A DNA stretch of 64,000 nt from contig NZ_OBMI01000002.1 in assembly GCF_900199185.1 (NCBI RefSeq), positions 806,001 to 870,000 on the forward strand, in the 5' to 3' direction. The notes beneath the pieces are model-generated. The model was not told where the DNA came from. It made no database searches and saw nothing but the letters and a program-made list of their open reading frames with translations. The DNA is from Sphingomonas guangdongensis. GTDB lineage: Bacteria > Pseudomonadota > Alphaproteobacteria > Sphingomonadales > Sphingomonadaceae. Every line of letters starts with the position of its first letter. Position 1 is the stretch's first letter. Of this stretch, positions 16,931-25,562 are shown piece by piece. The position numbers were made by a program, and so were the translations under genes.

Positions 16931-17509
16931 TCAATCCAGCGTGATCGACTTCCCGTGGTCCTTTTCGAGCCTGTTGAGGTATTTGTTCAGGCTGACCGTT
17001 ACGAAGTGGTCCGTGTGGGCAACGGCCTCAAGGAAATCGGCGACTTCATCCAGCGGGACGGCCATTGTCCAAAGGTGGCGGATCACGAGGCGATCCGGCT
17101 CGTCCTTCACGGCCAGCGTGAGGCGGATGATGTCCGATTCGTCGGTATGGGCGGCAAACGAGTTGCGGAGTCCGAGGAGACGCTCGTGGACCGCTTTACC
17201 ATCGTCCGAGCCTTCATAGACCTTCTTCGCGTCGAGCATGGGGATGCCAGACCCCGAGGACGCATAGCAGCGGCAATAGGCCATGATGCCCGCGACAAAG
17301 AACGCCTGCTGGCGCAGCGAGTTTTCCATGTCGCCGAGTTCCACCGGATGATCGCGCACCCATTCGAAGTTCGTTCGGGCGCTCGCGAGGTGCATGAGCA
17401 TGTGGGTCCATGAGGACAGCCGTTCATAGCCGGGCGGGTCGAGTGTGAACCCGTCGGCGACGATGCTGGCCATATGGGTGGCATAGTCGTCGTCAGAAAT
17501 CTTGCTCAT
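16931..17509 (-). CDS. Hypothetical protein with HEPN-like motif
   Basis: A 192-aa, largely helical protein. The segment HERLLGLRNSFAAHTDES carries R-N-x(4)-H, the RX4-6H signature of HEPN ribonucleases and scaffold proteins. Upstream helices (QQAFFVAGIMAYCRCYASSG) fit a four-helix HEPN bundle. No partner nucleotidyltransferase or antitoxin gene is adjacent; the downstream neighbours are membrane proteins and the upstream one is the DUF2493 remnant. HEPN assignment is by motif only. Confidence 0.65.
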   Translation of the reverse strand: MSKISDDDYATHMASIVADGFTLDPPGYERLSSWTHMLMHLASARTNFEWVRDHPVELGDMENSLRQQAFFVAGIMAYCRCYASSGSGIPMLDAKKVYEGSDDGKAVHERLLGLRNSFAAHTDESDIIRLTLAVKDEPDRLVIRHLWTMAVPLDEVADFLEAVAHTDHFVTVSLNKYLNRLEKDHGKSITLD

Positions 17510-17575
17510 GAGTCCCCGTTAGGCTGTTCGTGCTGAGGTAAAGAGTGCGCGCCTGCTCTTCCAGTGAAGCGGCGC

Positions 17576-18290
17576 TTACGCGCCGCCGAACTTCCAGACC
17601 GGGATCCCGAGCTTCTTGGCCTTATCGGCGAGGTTGTCATTGATGCCGGTGCCGGGGAAGTGCAGCACCCCCTTGGGCACGATCTCCAGCATCTGGTCAT
17701 TGCGTTTGAAAGGCGCTGACCGGCCGTGTTTCGCCCAATCGGGGCCGAAGCCGATCTGCGGCACACCGCGTTGGGTTGCCCAGAGGGACGCGATGCGCTC
17801 CGCACCCTTGGGGGATTTCCCATGCACCAGCACCATGTCGCTGTGCTTCTCGCGAACCTGATCCAGCTTTGCCCAGATGAGCTGGTGGTCGTTAAAATCG
17901 AGGCCTCCGGTCACGACGATCTTCGGACCCGGCGGAAGAAGCGTCTCCTGCTCGGCGCGACGTCGGGCCATGAGGAAGTCGCGGCTGTCGATCATCGCGG
18001 CCGTCAGATTGCGATGGCTGACCTTCGATCCGCTGCGTGGGATCCACGGCTTCTTGAGCTGGCGCTCATAGTGCTCGGCGGCCTGATCGCGCATCAGCTC
18101 GAAGGCGTTCTGCCGCTCGATGAAGGTCTTGCCCTCCGCGATGAGGCGTTCGAGTTCGACGGATTTCACCTCGCTACCATCCTGCTCGCGCTGGGATCGC
18201 TTCTGCGCCACCTCGTTGGAGCTGAAGCTCGTTCAGGACATAGTCGGTTTGCGAAGATGCGTGCATGGGTTCGTCGTCGAAGCGGCTCAT
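17576..18290 (-). pseudogene. DUF2493 (YspA/SLOG-like) gene with internal deletion
   Basis: The start region (ATG 18290 with GGAGGAT) reads MSRFDDEPMHASSQTDYVLN and then NELQL, the usual N-terminus of element-borne DUF2493 proteins, but this frame stops at 18174. The C-terminal 211 aa (from a GTG at 18211) begin in a different frame at AQKRSQREQDGSEVKSVELE and contain the intact SLOG-like domain: IVVTGGLDFNDHQLIWAKLD, VHGKSPKGAERIASLWA, FPGTGINDNLADKA. From memory, full-length relatives have about 60-80 residues between the two parts, so an out-of-frame internal deletion near 18215-18225 is likely. The C-terminal domain could still be made from the GTG. Confidence 0.65.
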
Positions 18291-18596
18291 GAGATCCTCC
18301 GGATGCTCGACCGCGATCCGCCGCGGCCTTCATGGCGACGAAGCCCATGGCCGTGCCTGACCTGCACCCGGCACGCGGGCCGGGCCGCAACGCAGTGGAG
18401 GATGCCGGAGAGCGGCTATTTTGCTTCGCGATGGAAAGGCCCGCAGGGCCGCCGGAAAATAGCTGCCCGCAGGCATTGCCGGGCCGGCACGGCTATGGGC
18501 CGATCGCCCCCTCGGAAGGCCGGGGTCGCGGTCTATGGGCGTCTGGATCGCGATTGCCGATCGTGGAGTCGGCCCCATCTTCATCGATGGGGTGGC
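18291..18596. other. 306-nt gap with a long hairpin
   Basis: No gene is supported between the DUF2493 and Toprim genes. A nested inverted repeat is present: GCTATTTT (18415-18422) pairs with AAAATAGC (18456-18463), with an inner GGCCC-GCA-GGGCC hairpin (18439-18451). It may be a terminator for the Toprim gene or a structured RNA/DNA element. Confidence 0.45.
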
Positions 18597-19637
18597 CTAT
18601 GCTGCGTGGGCCATGAAGCGCGGGACGTCTGGGAAGGACATCTGCTGGCGTGCGCGCGCTCGAAGCATCGGCAGGCCTAGCGTGCGGAGATCCTCGTTGA
18701 AGTCGTCCAGCTCGGGCGAGAGGACCAGCGCCTCGATCCCGGCCTCATTCGCGCGGTCGGCCAATGCGTCACGGGCTCCAGCGCCGGCGGGATCATTATC
18801 TCGGACGATATAGAGGCGGCGCAGACCGTCCGGGAAAGCGATCGCAGCAAGGTGTGCGGCGGACAATCCTGCGAGCATCGGCATGCGAGGCACGGCCTGT
18901 CGAAGCGAGAGGACGGTTTCGATGCCTTCGCCGGCCGCCATGACGTCTGTGCCGATGCCGAAGCGCACCGCGTTTCCAAGCAAGTCGCCCATCGCGCGGC
19001 GCGGTGTTTCGAGCGGCGCCTTGTAGGGTCGATCGGGGTCGAGCCAGGTACGATGCGCGCCGGTGATCCGCCCATCCAGGTCGGTGACGGCTGCGATCAT
19101 CGCGGGCCATGTCTCTGTCGGCGCTATGTCGTCGGGCCGATAATAGCATCGGGGGTGGAAATGCAGGCTTCCGGTTTCGTGTAAATTCGTAATCCCACGT
19201 TCCCGCAAATACGCTTGTGCGATCGTTCCGGTGATAGATTTGGATATGCCGATCAGGCGGCGCGCGGCTTCTGGTGATCCCTGGGCTGCGGGAGCACGGC
19301 GCGAGATTCGAGGTTCGGGTCGATCCGCGGGCGGCATGGCCAGGAAGCGTCGCGCCTCGTCGGCAACGGCTCTGAAGTCGCGAAGTCCACGGCTTTCCCG
19401 GATGATGTCGAGAAGATCGCCATGCTCCCCTGTGGCGGCATCGGTCCATTTGCCCGCAGCGCCCTTGGGCGTCGTGACGAGCCTGACGTACATCGAGCGT
19501 CCTGGGGTGTTGCGAGCGTCGCCAACCTGCCAGTATCGGCCCGCTCGGCATCCGCTCGACAGATAGTGCCGGCAGAACGCTTCGGCCTCTGCTGCGAGAC
19601 GATCGGCTAAATGGCTGGTCTTTTCGCGATCCATCAT
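18597..19637 (-). CDS. Toprim-domain DNA primase-like protein
   Basis: A 346-aa protein starting at MMDREKTSHLADRLAAEAEA (GGAG nine bases upstream). The N-terminal part has the zinc-ribbon-less primase-like segment with HGDLLDIIRESRGL; the C-terminal part has a Toprim fold with MAAGEGIETVLSL (metal-binding glutamate) and LYIVRDNDPAGAGARD (D-x-D). Element-borne relatives are annotated Toprim/DUF7146 proteins and are thought to prime replication of the transferred strand. It directly follows the parB-like gene (67 nt gap), as in other sphingomonad ICEs. Confidence 0.85.
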   Translation of the reverse strand: MMDREKTSHLADRLAAEAEAFCRHYLSSGCRAGRYWQVGDARNTPGRSMYVRLVTTPKGAAGKWTDAATGEHGDLLDIIRESRGLRDFRAVADEARRFLAMPPADRPEPRISRRAPAAQGSPEAARRLIGISKSITGTIAQAYLRERGITNLHETGSLHFHPRCYYRPDDIAPTETWPAMIAAVTDLDGRITGAHRTWLDPDRPYKAPLETPRRAMGDLLGNAVRFGIGTDVMAAGEGIETVLSLRQAVPRMPMLAGLSAAHLAAIAFPDGLRRLYIVRDNDPAGAGARDALADRANEAGIEALVLSPELDDFNEDLRTLGLPMLRARARQQMSFPDVPRFMAHAA

Positions 19638-19704
19638 CGGTCGAAGCTCCAAAAAAGAACGCGGGCCGCCATTGCTGACGGCCCGCGTGGTCGATTGTCG
19701 GGAG

Positions 19705-21822
19705 TTATTCCGCCGCCATGGCGTAGTTCGCGTCGTCGCCCGCAACAGTGTCGCTGATCGGCTCGGGATCGACCACGGCCTGTTCGCCGCCGTCTTCCGC
19801 CGACTGCTCGACGGCCTCGGAGAACGCAGCCAGTCGGAGGGGCTCGGCCAACCACCCGGTACCCGCGAGAAGCTGTTCCGCCTCCTGTGCCATTTCCCCC
19901 TTCTTGAGGTGGTCGATGCGCTGGGCAGCCGCTTCGCCGGCACCCTCGCGTACTGCGAGAAGAATGCGTGCCTTGGTGACGCGGCCGAGATAGTTGCCGA
20001 CGGTCGGACGCCAGCCTGCCGCGACCATGTCGAGGCCAGTTGCGCGCGCGAGCCGATCGGCCTGGGCGAGCCGCTGTTCAAGCCCGTGCTGGGAGACGCC
20101 GTGGCCGCCGAAGGGGTTGGGCTTCTCGTAGAGCGCGTTGACGCCGTAGCTCACGCAGTGCGCGAGGAGCGCCATGCGATCGAGGTCGTCGAGCTGGTCC
20201 AGCCAGTCCCAACGCGCATCGTCATCTGCCGGGATCGTGTCGCCCCACAGTTCATGCCGCTGCTCGACCTCGCGGGCGGCATCGCTGTCGCCGAGGGCGT
20301 CGTCTTGGACGGGAAAGTAGACGTGCCGGACGGATGCCTCCAGCGCGCTGCCATTGTACCGATGGTCGAAGGTGTCGGCGACGAGCTTGTGGAGGAGCGT
20401 CGTCATGGCAACGCGCGGGCTGTTGGCGAGGGCGTTGCGCAGGGCGAGCGTGCGATGGGCGGTAAGTTCGCTCAGCAGGCGATCGGGAAGCGGCTTGATG
20501 CCGTCTTCCTCCTCGGTAGCCTCGACGGGCTCGCCGCTGATAGCGATGACGGTCCGCTGCACCGCGGGGAGGTCTCGCTCGTCATCGCTCTGATCGCCGG
20601 CATGTCGATCGTTCTCCTCCGGCTCGACCGGAGCTTCGTCGACGGGGCGAACATAGCCACGTTCGATGTCGAGCTTGCCGTCATGGTCGATGCTGATGAA
20701 GACGCCGGCGCGGGCAACCTCTTCGGGCTTATAGCGGGACGGCCGGCTCTCGAAGGCGGCCAGCGTCGTCTCGATCTCGCCCAGGCGCGCATCAATCTCG
20801 TCGGGCAGTTTGTCGGCGCCGTCGAATTGGGCCTCGATCTGCTCGTACTCGTCCTTCAGCGCAGCGATCGTTGCTTCCTCCTCGGGGGTGAGGTCGATCG
20901 GTTCTCCGGCGAGTTCGCGCAGGCCATAGGTCGCATCGTAGGGGAAACTGACGCCCACCTCGATCCACTTCCAGCCCTCGGACGCGATGCCGTTTGCGGC
21001 CTCGTGGAGCTTCTCGCTCACGAGCATGTCGAGCAGGCTCGGATCCTGCAGCCAACCACCATCGTCATCCTCGAACAGGTCGCGCAGAACGTAGCCGCCA
21101 GCCTCCTGATAGGCTTCGACGCCGACAAAGAGGGCGCGCTTGTCCGAGGCACGGACGGCGGTCTCGGTCAGCATACGGCGGATCTGATAGGGCTGCTTGT
21201 TCCAGCCATCCTTGATCGCCTCCCAGACCTGTTCCTGCCGGCCATGATCGTCCGAGACGGTGAAGGCCATCACATGCTCGAGCTGCATGCCATCCTCGAC
21301 GTAGATTTCGAGCAGCGCGGGAGAGACAGCAGCCAGGCGCAAGCGCTGCTTCACGACAGAGACGGACACGAAGAAGGCCGCGGCGATCTCCTCCTCGCTG
21401 ATGCCCTTGGCGCGCATGTCCTGGAAGGCGCGATACTGGTCGAGGGGATGAAGGCTGGCGCGCTCGACATTCTCGGAGAGCGAAATCTCCTCGGCGCTGA
21501 TGCTGTCATCGCGTTCGCGCACGACGCAGGGAATGGGAGCGATCTTGGCGAGACGCTTCTGCTTGACCAGCAGTTCGAGCGCGCGGAATCGGCGCCCGCC
21601 GGCGGGCACTTCAAACATGCCGGTCTCGGTGCCATCGGCATCGACAACGGGGATGACGCTGAGGCTCTGGATGAGGCCGCGCCGGGCAATCGACGTCGCC
21701 AGCTCCTCGACCGAGACGCCGGCCTTGACGCGCCGGACGTTCGACTGGCTGAGGACCAGCTTGTTGAAAGGGATGTCGCGTGAGGAGGCGAGCGTGATCT
21801 TCTGTACCGCAGTAGTAGCCAT
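19705..21822 (-). CDS. ParB/RepB/Spo0J-like nuclease-domain protein
   Basis: A 705-aa protein whose N-terminus is ParB-like: LSQSNVRRVKAGVSVEELAT, IARRGLIQSLSVIPV, EVPAGGRRFRALELLVKQ, then DSISAEEISLSENVERASLH and a helix-turn-helix with EEEIAAAFFVSVSVVKQRLR. The large C-terminal part, rich in acidic residues (EPEENDRHAGDQSDDERDLP), is unusual for partition ParB but typical of the long ParB-like proteins of ICEs and plasmids. True start is ATG 21822 (MATTAVQKITLASS). It is preceded by a conserved two-helix leader shared with the DUF932 gene. Its role, in partition, regulation or transfer, is not established. Confidence 0.87.
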   Translation of the reverse strand: MATTAVQKITLASSRDIPFNKLVLSQSNVRRVKAGVSVEELATSIARRGLIQSLSVIPVVDADGTETGMFEVPAGGRRFRALELLVKQKRLAKIAPIPCVVRERDDSISAEEISLSENVERASLHPLDQYRAFQDMRAKGISEEEIAAAFFVSVSVVKQRLRLAAVSPALLEIYVEDGMQLEHVMAFTVSDDHGRQEQVWEAIKDGWNKQPYQIRRMLTETAVRASDKRALFVGVEAYQEAGGYVLRDLFEDDDGGWLQDPSLLDMLVSEKLHEAANGIASEGWKWIEVGVSFPYDATYGLRELAGEPIDLTPEEEATIAALKDEYEQIEAQFDGADKLPDEIDARLGEIETTLAAFESRPSRYKPEEVARAGVFISIDHDGKLDIERGYVRPVDEAPVEPEENDRHAGDQSDDERDLPAVQRTVIAISGEPVEATEEEDGIKPLPDRLLSELTAHRTLALRNALANSPRVAMTTLLHKLVADTFDHRYNGSALEASVRHVYFPVQDDALGDSDAAREVEQRHELWGDTIPADDDARWDWLDQLDDLDRMALLAHCVSYGVNALYEKPNPFGGHGVSQHGLEQRLAQADRLARATGLDMVAAGWRPTVGNYLGRVTKARILLAVREGAGEAAAQRIDHLKKGEMAQEAEQLLAGTGWLAEPLRLAAFSEAVEQSAEDGGEQAVVDPEPISDTVAGDDANYAMAAE

Positions 21823-21830
21823 GATAGGTC

Positions 21831-21877
21831 TCCGCGACGGCCGCCGAGAGCCTCTCTCTCGACTTAAACCCGTCACG
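21831..21877 (-). promoter_or_regulatory. Structured leader upstream of the parB-like gene (copy A)
   Basis: Read on the minus strand, CGUGACGG (21877-21870) can pair with CCGUCGCG (21840-21833), enclosing a second helix GAGAG/CUCUC with loop AGAGG (21860-21846). The outer helix ends at the GGAG ribosome-binding site, ten nt before the ATG. Copy B upstream of the DUF932 gene has the same fold with a compensatory change. Confidence 0.6.
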
Positions 21878-21902
21878 AAGACCCCCTCATTCCCCTAACT
21901 CT

Positions 21903-22127
21903 CTAGCGGCGGCGGGGACCGCCGGGCCGGGGCCGCGCGAGGATTTTCCGCGCATCCCGGAGATAGTCGCGCCATGTCACCTCCCGACTTTTCGAGATGA
22001 TTGGGCCGTTGCCGATCTTCGCCGCGAACAGCCCAGGGGCCGCCTTGAGCGTCCCGCTGGCCAAGGCCTCCGTGTAGAGGCGCTGCGCGAGCACCTCCTC
22101 TTCTTCTATGTAGTGCTTCTTCGTCAT
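21903..22127 (-). CDS. Small hypothetical element protein
   Basis: A 74-aa protein, MTKKHYIEEEEVLAQRLYTE and later VTWRDYLRDARKILARPRP, ending in a basic GGPRRR tail. It lies between the DUF932 and parB-like genes in the same direction. A hairpin-forming segment (22139-22169) lies just upstream of the start. No family recognised. An upstream ATG at 22160 would add 11 residues. Confidence 0.6.
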   Translation of the reverse strand: MTKKHYIEEEEVLAQRLYTEALASGTLKAAPGLFAAKIGNGPIISKSREVTWRDYLRDARKILARPRPGGPRRR

Positions 22128-22222
22128 GGTAATCGCATTCTCCAATGGGTTTGAACCCACCCTCGGAGAGCGACGCGCCCCCCAAGGGGCTGCGCCGGCT
22201 AACTCCGATCTGGAGCGCGGGA

Positions 22223-22240
22223 CCCCGATCCGGATCGGGG
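22223..22240. repeat. 18-nt perfect palindrome
   Basis: CCCCGATCCGGATCGGGG is a perfect palindrome in the gap between the DUF932 gene and the small 74-aa gene. It could be a protein-binding site or the stem of a tight hairpin; nothing further can be said. Confidence 0.4.
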
Positions 22241-22318
22241 TTGGCGGTCGTAAAACGCCGCCATGCGAAGCTCATGGGACATAGGCCGACGCGGCGCCCG
22301 TTCAAGGGCGCGGCGTAA

Positions 22319-22350
22319 AGCCGGAAATACGCAAAGGCGTAATTCCGGCT
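22319..22350 (-). terminator. Hairpin after the DUF932 gene
   Basis: AGCCGGAAATACGC (22319-22332) is opposed by GCGTAATTCCGGCT (22337-22350), giving a 14-bp stem with a single A-A mismatch. It starts nine nt beyond the DUF932 stop on the minus strand. Confidence 0.6.
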
Positions 22351-22359
22351 CTCTGCCTT

Positions 22360-23553
22360 TCAGGCGGCACGATCGAGGAGGCGCTTCGCTTTCCCTTCAA
22401 GATCGAGCCGGGCATCCTGATTGGTCTTGTCGCGGGCGATCGCGGTGATGCCCTGGACGAAATCGAACACGCTCTCGGGCGGGCGGCCCTCTTCGGCGAG
22501 GACGGTCTCGATGATGCGGCTGGTTTCGGCCTTGGAGAAGCCGCGCCGGCGCAGGAAGTCGCCGCGTTCTTCGTCGGTGCGGGCAACGATGCGCTCACGG
22601 GCGGTACGGATGCCGTTGACGAAGGGGAGCGGCGAGGAGTTGGCAAAGTTCAGCAGCGCCGGTGCCGCCTCGTGGGCGAAGCGCGACGCTGCATATTTGG
22701 AATGGCGGATCGAGATTTCCTCGAAGTTTTCGACGCCCCAGAGATTGCGGTTCTGGCAGACGGCGCGGAGGTAGAAGCTCGCCATGCCGAGGGTTTTCGC
22801 TCCGACCTCCGAGTTCCAGCAGTAGAAGCCGCGGAAGTAGAGGTCTGGCGAGCCATCGGGCAGGCGGCCCGCCTCGATCGGATTGAGGTCGTCGACCAGA
22901 AACAGGAAGACGTCGCGATCGGAGGCGTAGAGCGTGGTCGTGTCCTTCGTGATGTCGACGCGCGGGTTATAGATTCCGGTTGACCAGTCCAGCACGCCGG
23001 GCACTTTCCAGCGCGTGTCACCGGTGCCGTTGCCGGCGATGCGCTGGACGGCCTCGACCAGCTCATGATCGAAGATGCGGCCATAATCGGGGCCGGTAAC
23101 GGCGCGCAGCTCTAGCCGGCCTTCCTCCGTTTCGAGCGTCTTGACCTGTTCGGCGCGGTGCGTTGTCAGGCCATATTGCAGGTTGATGCGGGCGAGCGCG
23201 GCGGGGAGCTGGCGAAGATAGGCGGCGGGTGCTCCGACCAGGCCGGCGAGCTGGCCGAAACTCCAGTGGGTCGGCGCAACGGGACGATCGGCGCCGGGCA
23301 AGATGAGGGCGAGGCGTTCGGCGCTGTCGCGATCAGCTTCAACCCGGATGGCGGCGGTTTCGAGGACGCGGGTGCGGCTGCGCTCAGAGCGGCTCCGCAC
23401 GGCGCGGCCGAGCGCCTCGAGGGAGAGGTAGCGCTCATCGTCGGGACGGGAGAACCATTCGGACGAGACGCGGCCATCGCGTTCGCCGCGCGAGACATCG
23501 ACCTTATAGCCGCCGCTGGTATCGCGGCGAGCGTCGAGAAGATTGGTGGCCAT
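22360..23553 (-). CDS. DUF932 domain protein
   Basis: A 397-aa DUF932 protein, a family common on plasmids and ICEs and related to phage/plasmid-like protein TIGR03299. Recognisable stretches: ALGRAVRSRSERSRTRVLET, HWSFGQLAGLVGAPAAYLRQ, DYGRIFDHELVEAVQRIAGN, YASDRDVFLFLVDDLNPIE, and RGFYCWNSEVGAKTLGMASF. The family is linked to DNA metabolism on conjugative elements and some relatives are anti-restriction candidates, but no biochemical function is settled. The leader upstream is shared with the parB-like gene, implying common control. Confidence 0.87.
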   Translation of the reverse strand: MATNLLDARRDTSGGYKVDVSRGERDGRVSSEWFSRPDDERYLSLEALGRAVRSRSERSRTRVLETAAIRVEADRDSAERLALILPGADRPVAPTHWSFGQLAGLVGAPAAYLRQLPAALARINLQYGLTTHRAEQVKTLETEEGRLELRAVTGPDYGRIFDHELVEAVQRIAGNGTGDTRWKVPGVLDWSTGIYNPRVDITKDTTTLYASDRDVFLFLVDDLNPIEAGRLPDGSPDLYFRGFYCWNSEVGAKTLGMASFYLRAVCQNRNLWGVENFEEISIRHSKYAASRFAHEAAPALLNFANSSPLPFVNGIRTARERIVARTDEERGDFLRRRGFSKAETSRIIETVLAEEGRPPESVFDFVQGITAIARDKTNQDARLDLEGKAKRLLDRAA

Positions 23554-23566
23554 GGGAAGGGTCCTT

Positions 23567-23611
23567 CGCGACGGGCGCCGGGAGCCTCTCTCCCAACCTC
23601 AACCCGTCACG
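23567..23611 (-). promoter_or_regulatory. Structured leader upstream of the DUF932 gene (copy B)
   Basis: On the minus strand CGUGACGGG (23611-23603) pairs with CCCGUCGCG (23575-23567), enclosing GGGAG/CUCCC with loop AGAGG (23594-23580). The loop is identical to copy A, while one inner pair is G-C here and A-U there. The fold ends 13 nt before the DUF932 ATG. Confidence 0.6.
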
Positions 23612-23775
23612 GCAGGTCGTTTCGCCCTCTCACTCTGGGGGCGTTGCGGGGTCTCCCCGCAGATGGGGTCGCACGAGACCGGTGGGGCTCGGGCGCAGGG
23701 GAAGGCCTTCCCTTCAAAGGCCTAAAGCCGGAGAAGTGTATTGGCGGATCGGCGAGAAGCAGATGGTGCGAAAGG

Positions 23776-24315
23776 TCAGTGGAGGCCGCCATGCTGGTCG
23801 AGCAGGCGCATCAGCACTGCGTTCGCATGCGTGAAATTGTCGAGCTGATCTTGGAGGGCGTAGGCCCACTTGGCGCCGTGGAAGAGGTTGTTCCGCAGTC
23901 GCCAGACGATCATGAGCAACGCCAGCATTTGGTCGCGCGGCGCCTCGCTGCTTCCATCGAGCACGGACTGGACGATGGCCGGGTGATCGCCGGGGCGCAG
24001 GTTGAGATAGGGGTAATGGCCCGTTAGTTCGCCATTGGCGAAGTAGCGCTGGCGGAAATAGGCGATGTCATCGGCATGAGCGGCGATGTCGAGCGTGTTG
24101 GCGTCACGCCAGCCATCGACCATGTCGCGGATGGTGTTCGACCGCGCGAAGCCACCTTGCAATCGTGCCTCGAAGAGGCTCCAGAGAAAGGCGAAGTCGT
24201 AGATGGCGCGCCGATCTAGATCGGGCAGATGCTGAAACCCTGGCGCCCGCGCTGCGAGCCATTGCTCGCTCGGACTGGGTTTAGGGTCGGATTGCTGATC
24301 AGATTCGTTCGTCAT
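23776..24315 (-). CDS. HEPN-like hypothetical protein
   Basis: A 179-aa helical protein. The motif WRLRNNLFHGAKW contains R-N-x(3)-F-H, a strong form of the HEPN RX4-6H signature seen in ribonucleolytic defence and toxin proteins; the following residues (LQDQLDNFTHANAVLMRLLD) complete the last helix. The start ATG 24315 is the only good candidate. It is divergent from the adjacent two-domain endonuclease gene, with about 110 nt between starts, so the two may share a control region. First gene of the cargo block. Confidence 0.7.
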   Translation of the reverse strand: MTNESDQQSDPKPSPSEQWLAARAPGFQHLPDLDRRAIYDFAFLWSLFEARLQGGFARSNTIRDMVDGWRDANTLDIAAHADDIAYFRQRYFANGELTGHYPYLNLRPGDHPAIVQSVLDGSSEAPRDQMLALLMIVWRLRNNLFHGAKWAYALQDQLDNFTHANAVLMRLLDQHGGLH

Positions 24316-24427
24316 CGGACTTATGTCTAGCGCAGCGACCGCGAGCCTCGCCATATTGCGGGGCAGCGAATGGCCGGCTGACGAAGTCGCCGATTCGGAC
24401 AATGCCTCAGATCGGAACCGAGTGAGC

Positions 24428-25543
24428 ATGACGGAGAGTGAACGGCGAGACCGGGAGCGCAGTCGCAACCACCGGTTTGAAGATCTGGTCGCGGAAGTCT
24501 TTCGCGCTCATAATTTCAAGGTTGAGGGTGAGGTTCGATTTCCCACCAAGGGATCGAAACAGCGCGTCGATCTCCTGCTGACCTGGGAAGGCGACGTGAC
24601 GACCGTCGTTGAGGTGAAGCTCTATCGCAGCCGGGCGAGGTATCTGCCGGATGCGGATCAGGCGATCGCGCAGGTTTTGAGCGCGCAGGCAGCCTTCAAG
24701 GCCGATCATGCCATGATCGTGACCAACCTTTATCGCGACCGGCTTTCGCCCACGGCAACGCTTAACAATGACGTCGTCCTGGTTGGTATCGACGATCTGG
24801 CGATACTGGCTACCGACCCTGAGTTACGCGAGCGGATCGGCCTGATGGACGAAGAGCTGTCTTCAGCGCTCCGCGACTTCGATAGCGCCGGCCTTTCTGC
24901 GCCGAGTGTGCCTTTCGACCCAAGCGTTCTCCACATGACGGCGGCGGCGCCGACGTCGGTCCCCGTCGTGTCGACGCGCGGCGCGGAGCTGAAAAGCGAG
25001 CTGTTCGAAATCGAAACCGGCAAGACGCATACGCAGACGCTCAAATCGGGGCGCAAGGGTGCGAACTGGCGGTTGTTCGAAGATGTCTGCTACGAAGCGC
25101 TGCAATACGTGTTCGATGGCGTGCTCGGTAATTGGGACACACAGAAGCCGGTTGCCGGTGACGATAACCGCTTCGACGCGATCGCCAAGATCCAAGGCAG
25201 CGACGTTTTCTGCCGGACGCTGATCGAGCATTTTGGCAGCCGGCACATTCTGTTTGAGTTCAAGAACTATGGGGATCCGGTTGGGGCGAACCTGATCCAT
25301 ATCACGGAGAAATATCTCTATCCCAAGGCGCTACGCGGGGTGGCAATTATTATCTCGCCGCACGGCTTCGAGGACGCGGCAAAACGGGCCTCTCAGGGCG
25401 CGTTACGCGATGTCGGTAAACTGATGCTGGACCTCACCCGAGACCAGCTAGGCGAGCTTCTCGACAAGAAGGACAAAGCGCAGCCGCCGGGCGAGACGAT
25501 GGAGACGTTGCTTGACGCACATCTACTTGAGATAGGGCGATAG
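24428..25543 (+). CDS. Protein with two PD-(D/E)XK restriction endonuclease-like domains
   Basis: A 371-aa protein (start MTESERRDRERSRNHRFEDL; an upstream ATG at 24323 would add 35 residues). The N-terminal domain is Mrr-like: FEDLVAEVFRAHNFKVEGEV, GSKQRVDLLLTWEG (catalytic D) and TTVVEVKLYRS (E-x-K). A second domain near residue 230 repeats the plan: WRLFEDVCYEALQYVFDG, DNRFDAIAKIQG and ILFEFKNYGDP (E-x-K). The pair suggests a nuclease recruited to damaged, modified or foreign DNA. It is followed by the 239-aa gene after 19 nt. No methyltransferase is adjacent, which fits a modification-dependent or abortive enzyme. Confidence 0.75.
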   Translation: MTESERRDRERSRNHRFEDLVAEVFRAHNFKVEGEVRFPTKGSKQRVDLLLTWEGDVTTVVEVKLYRSRARYLPDADQAIAQVLSAQAAFKADHAMIVTNLYRDRLSPTATLNNDVVLVGIDDLAILATDPELRERIGLMDEELSSALRDFDSAGLSAPSVPFDPSVLHMTAAAPTSVPVVSTRGAELKSELFEIETGKTHTQTLKSGRKGANWRLFEDVCYEALQYVFDGVLGNWDTQKPVAGDDNRFDAIAKIQGSDVFCRTLIEHFGSRHILFEFKNYGDPVGANLIHITEKYLYPKALRGVAIIISPHGFEDAAKRASQGALRDVGKLMLDLTRDQLGELLDKKDKAQPPGETMETLLDAHLLEIGR

Positions 25544-25562
25544 GCAGCAAAACGGAGGGACG

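Noticed and set aside
19672..21783. A 703-aa plus-strand frame opposite the ParB-like gene
   Set aside because: Antisense of a recognised ParB-like gene; no homology pattern seen, long only because the codon bias removes stops.
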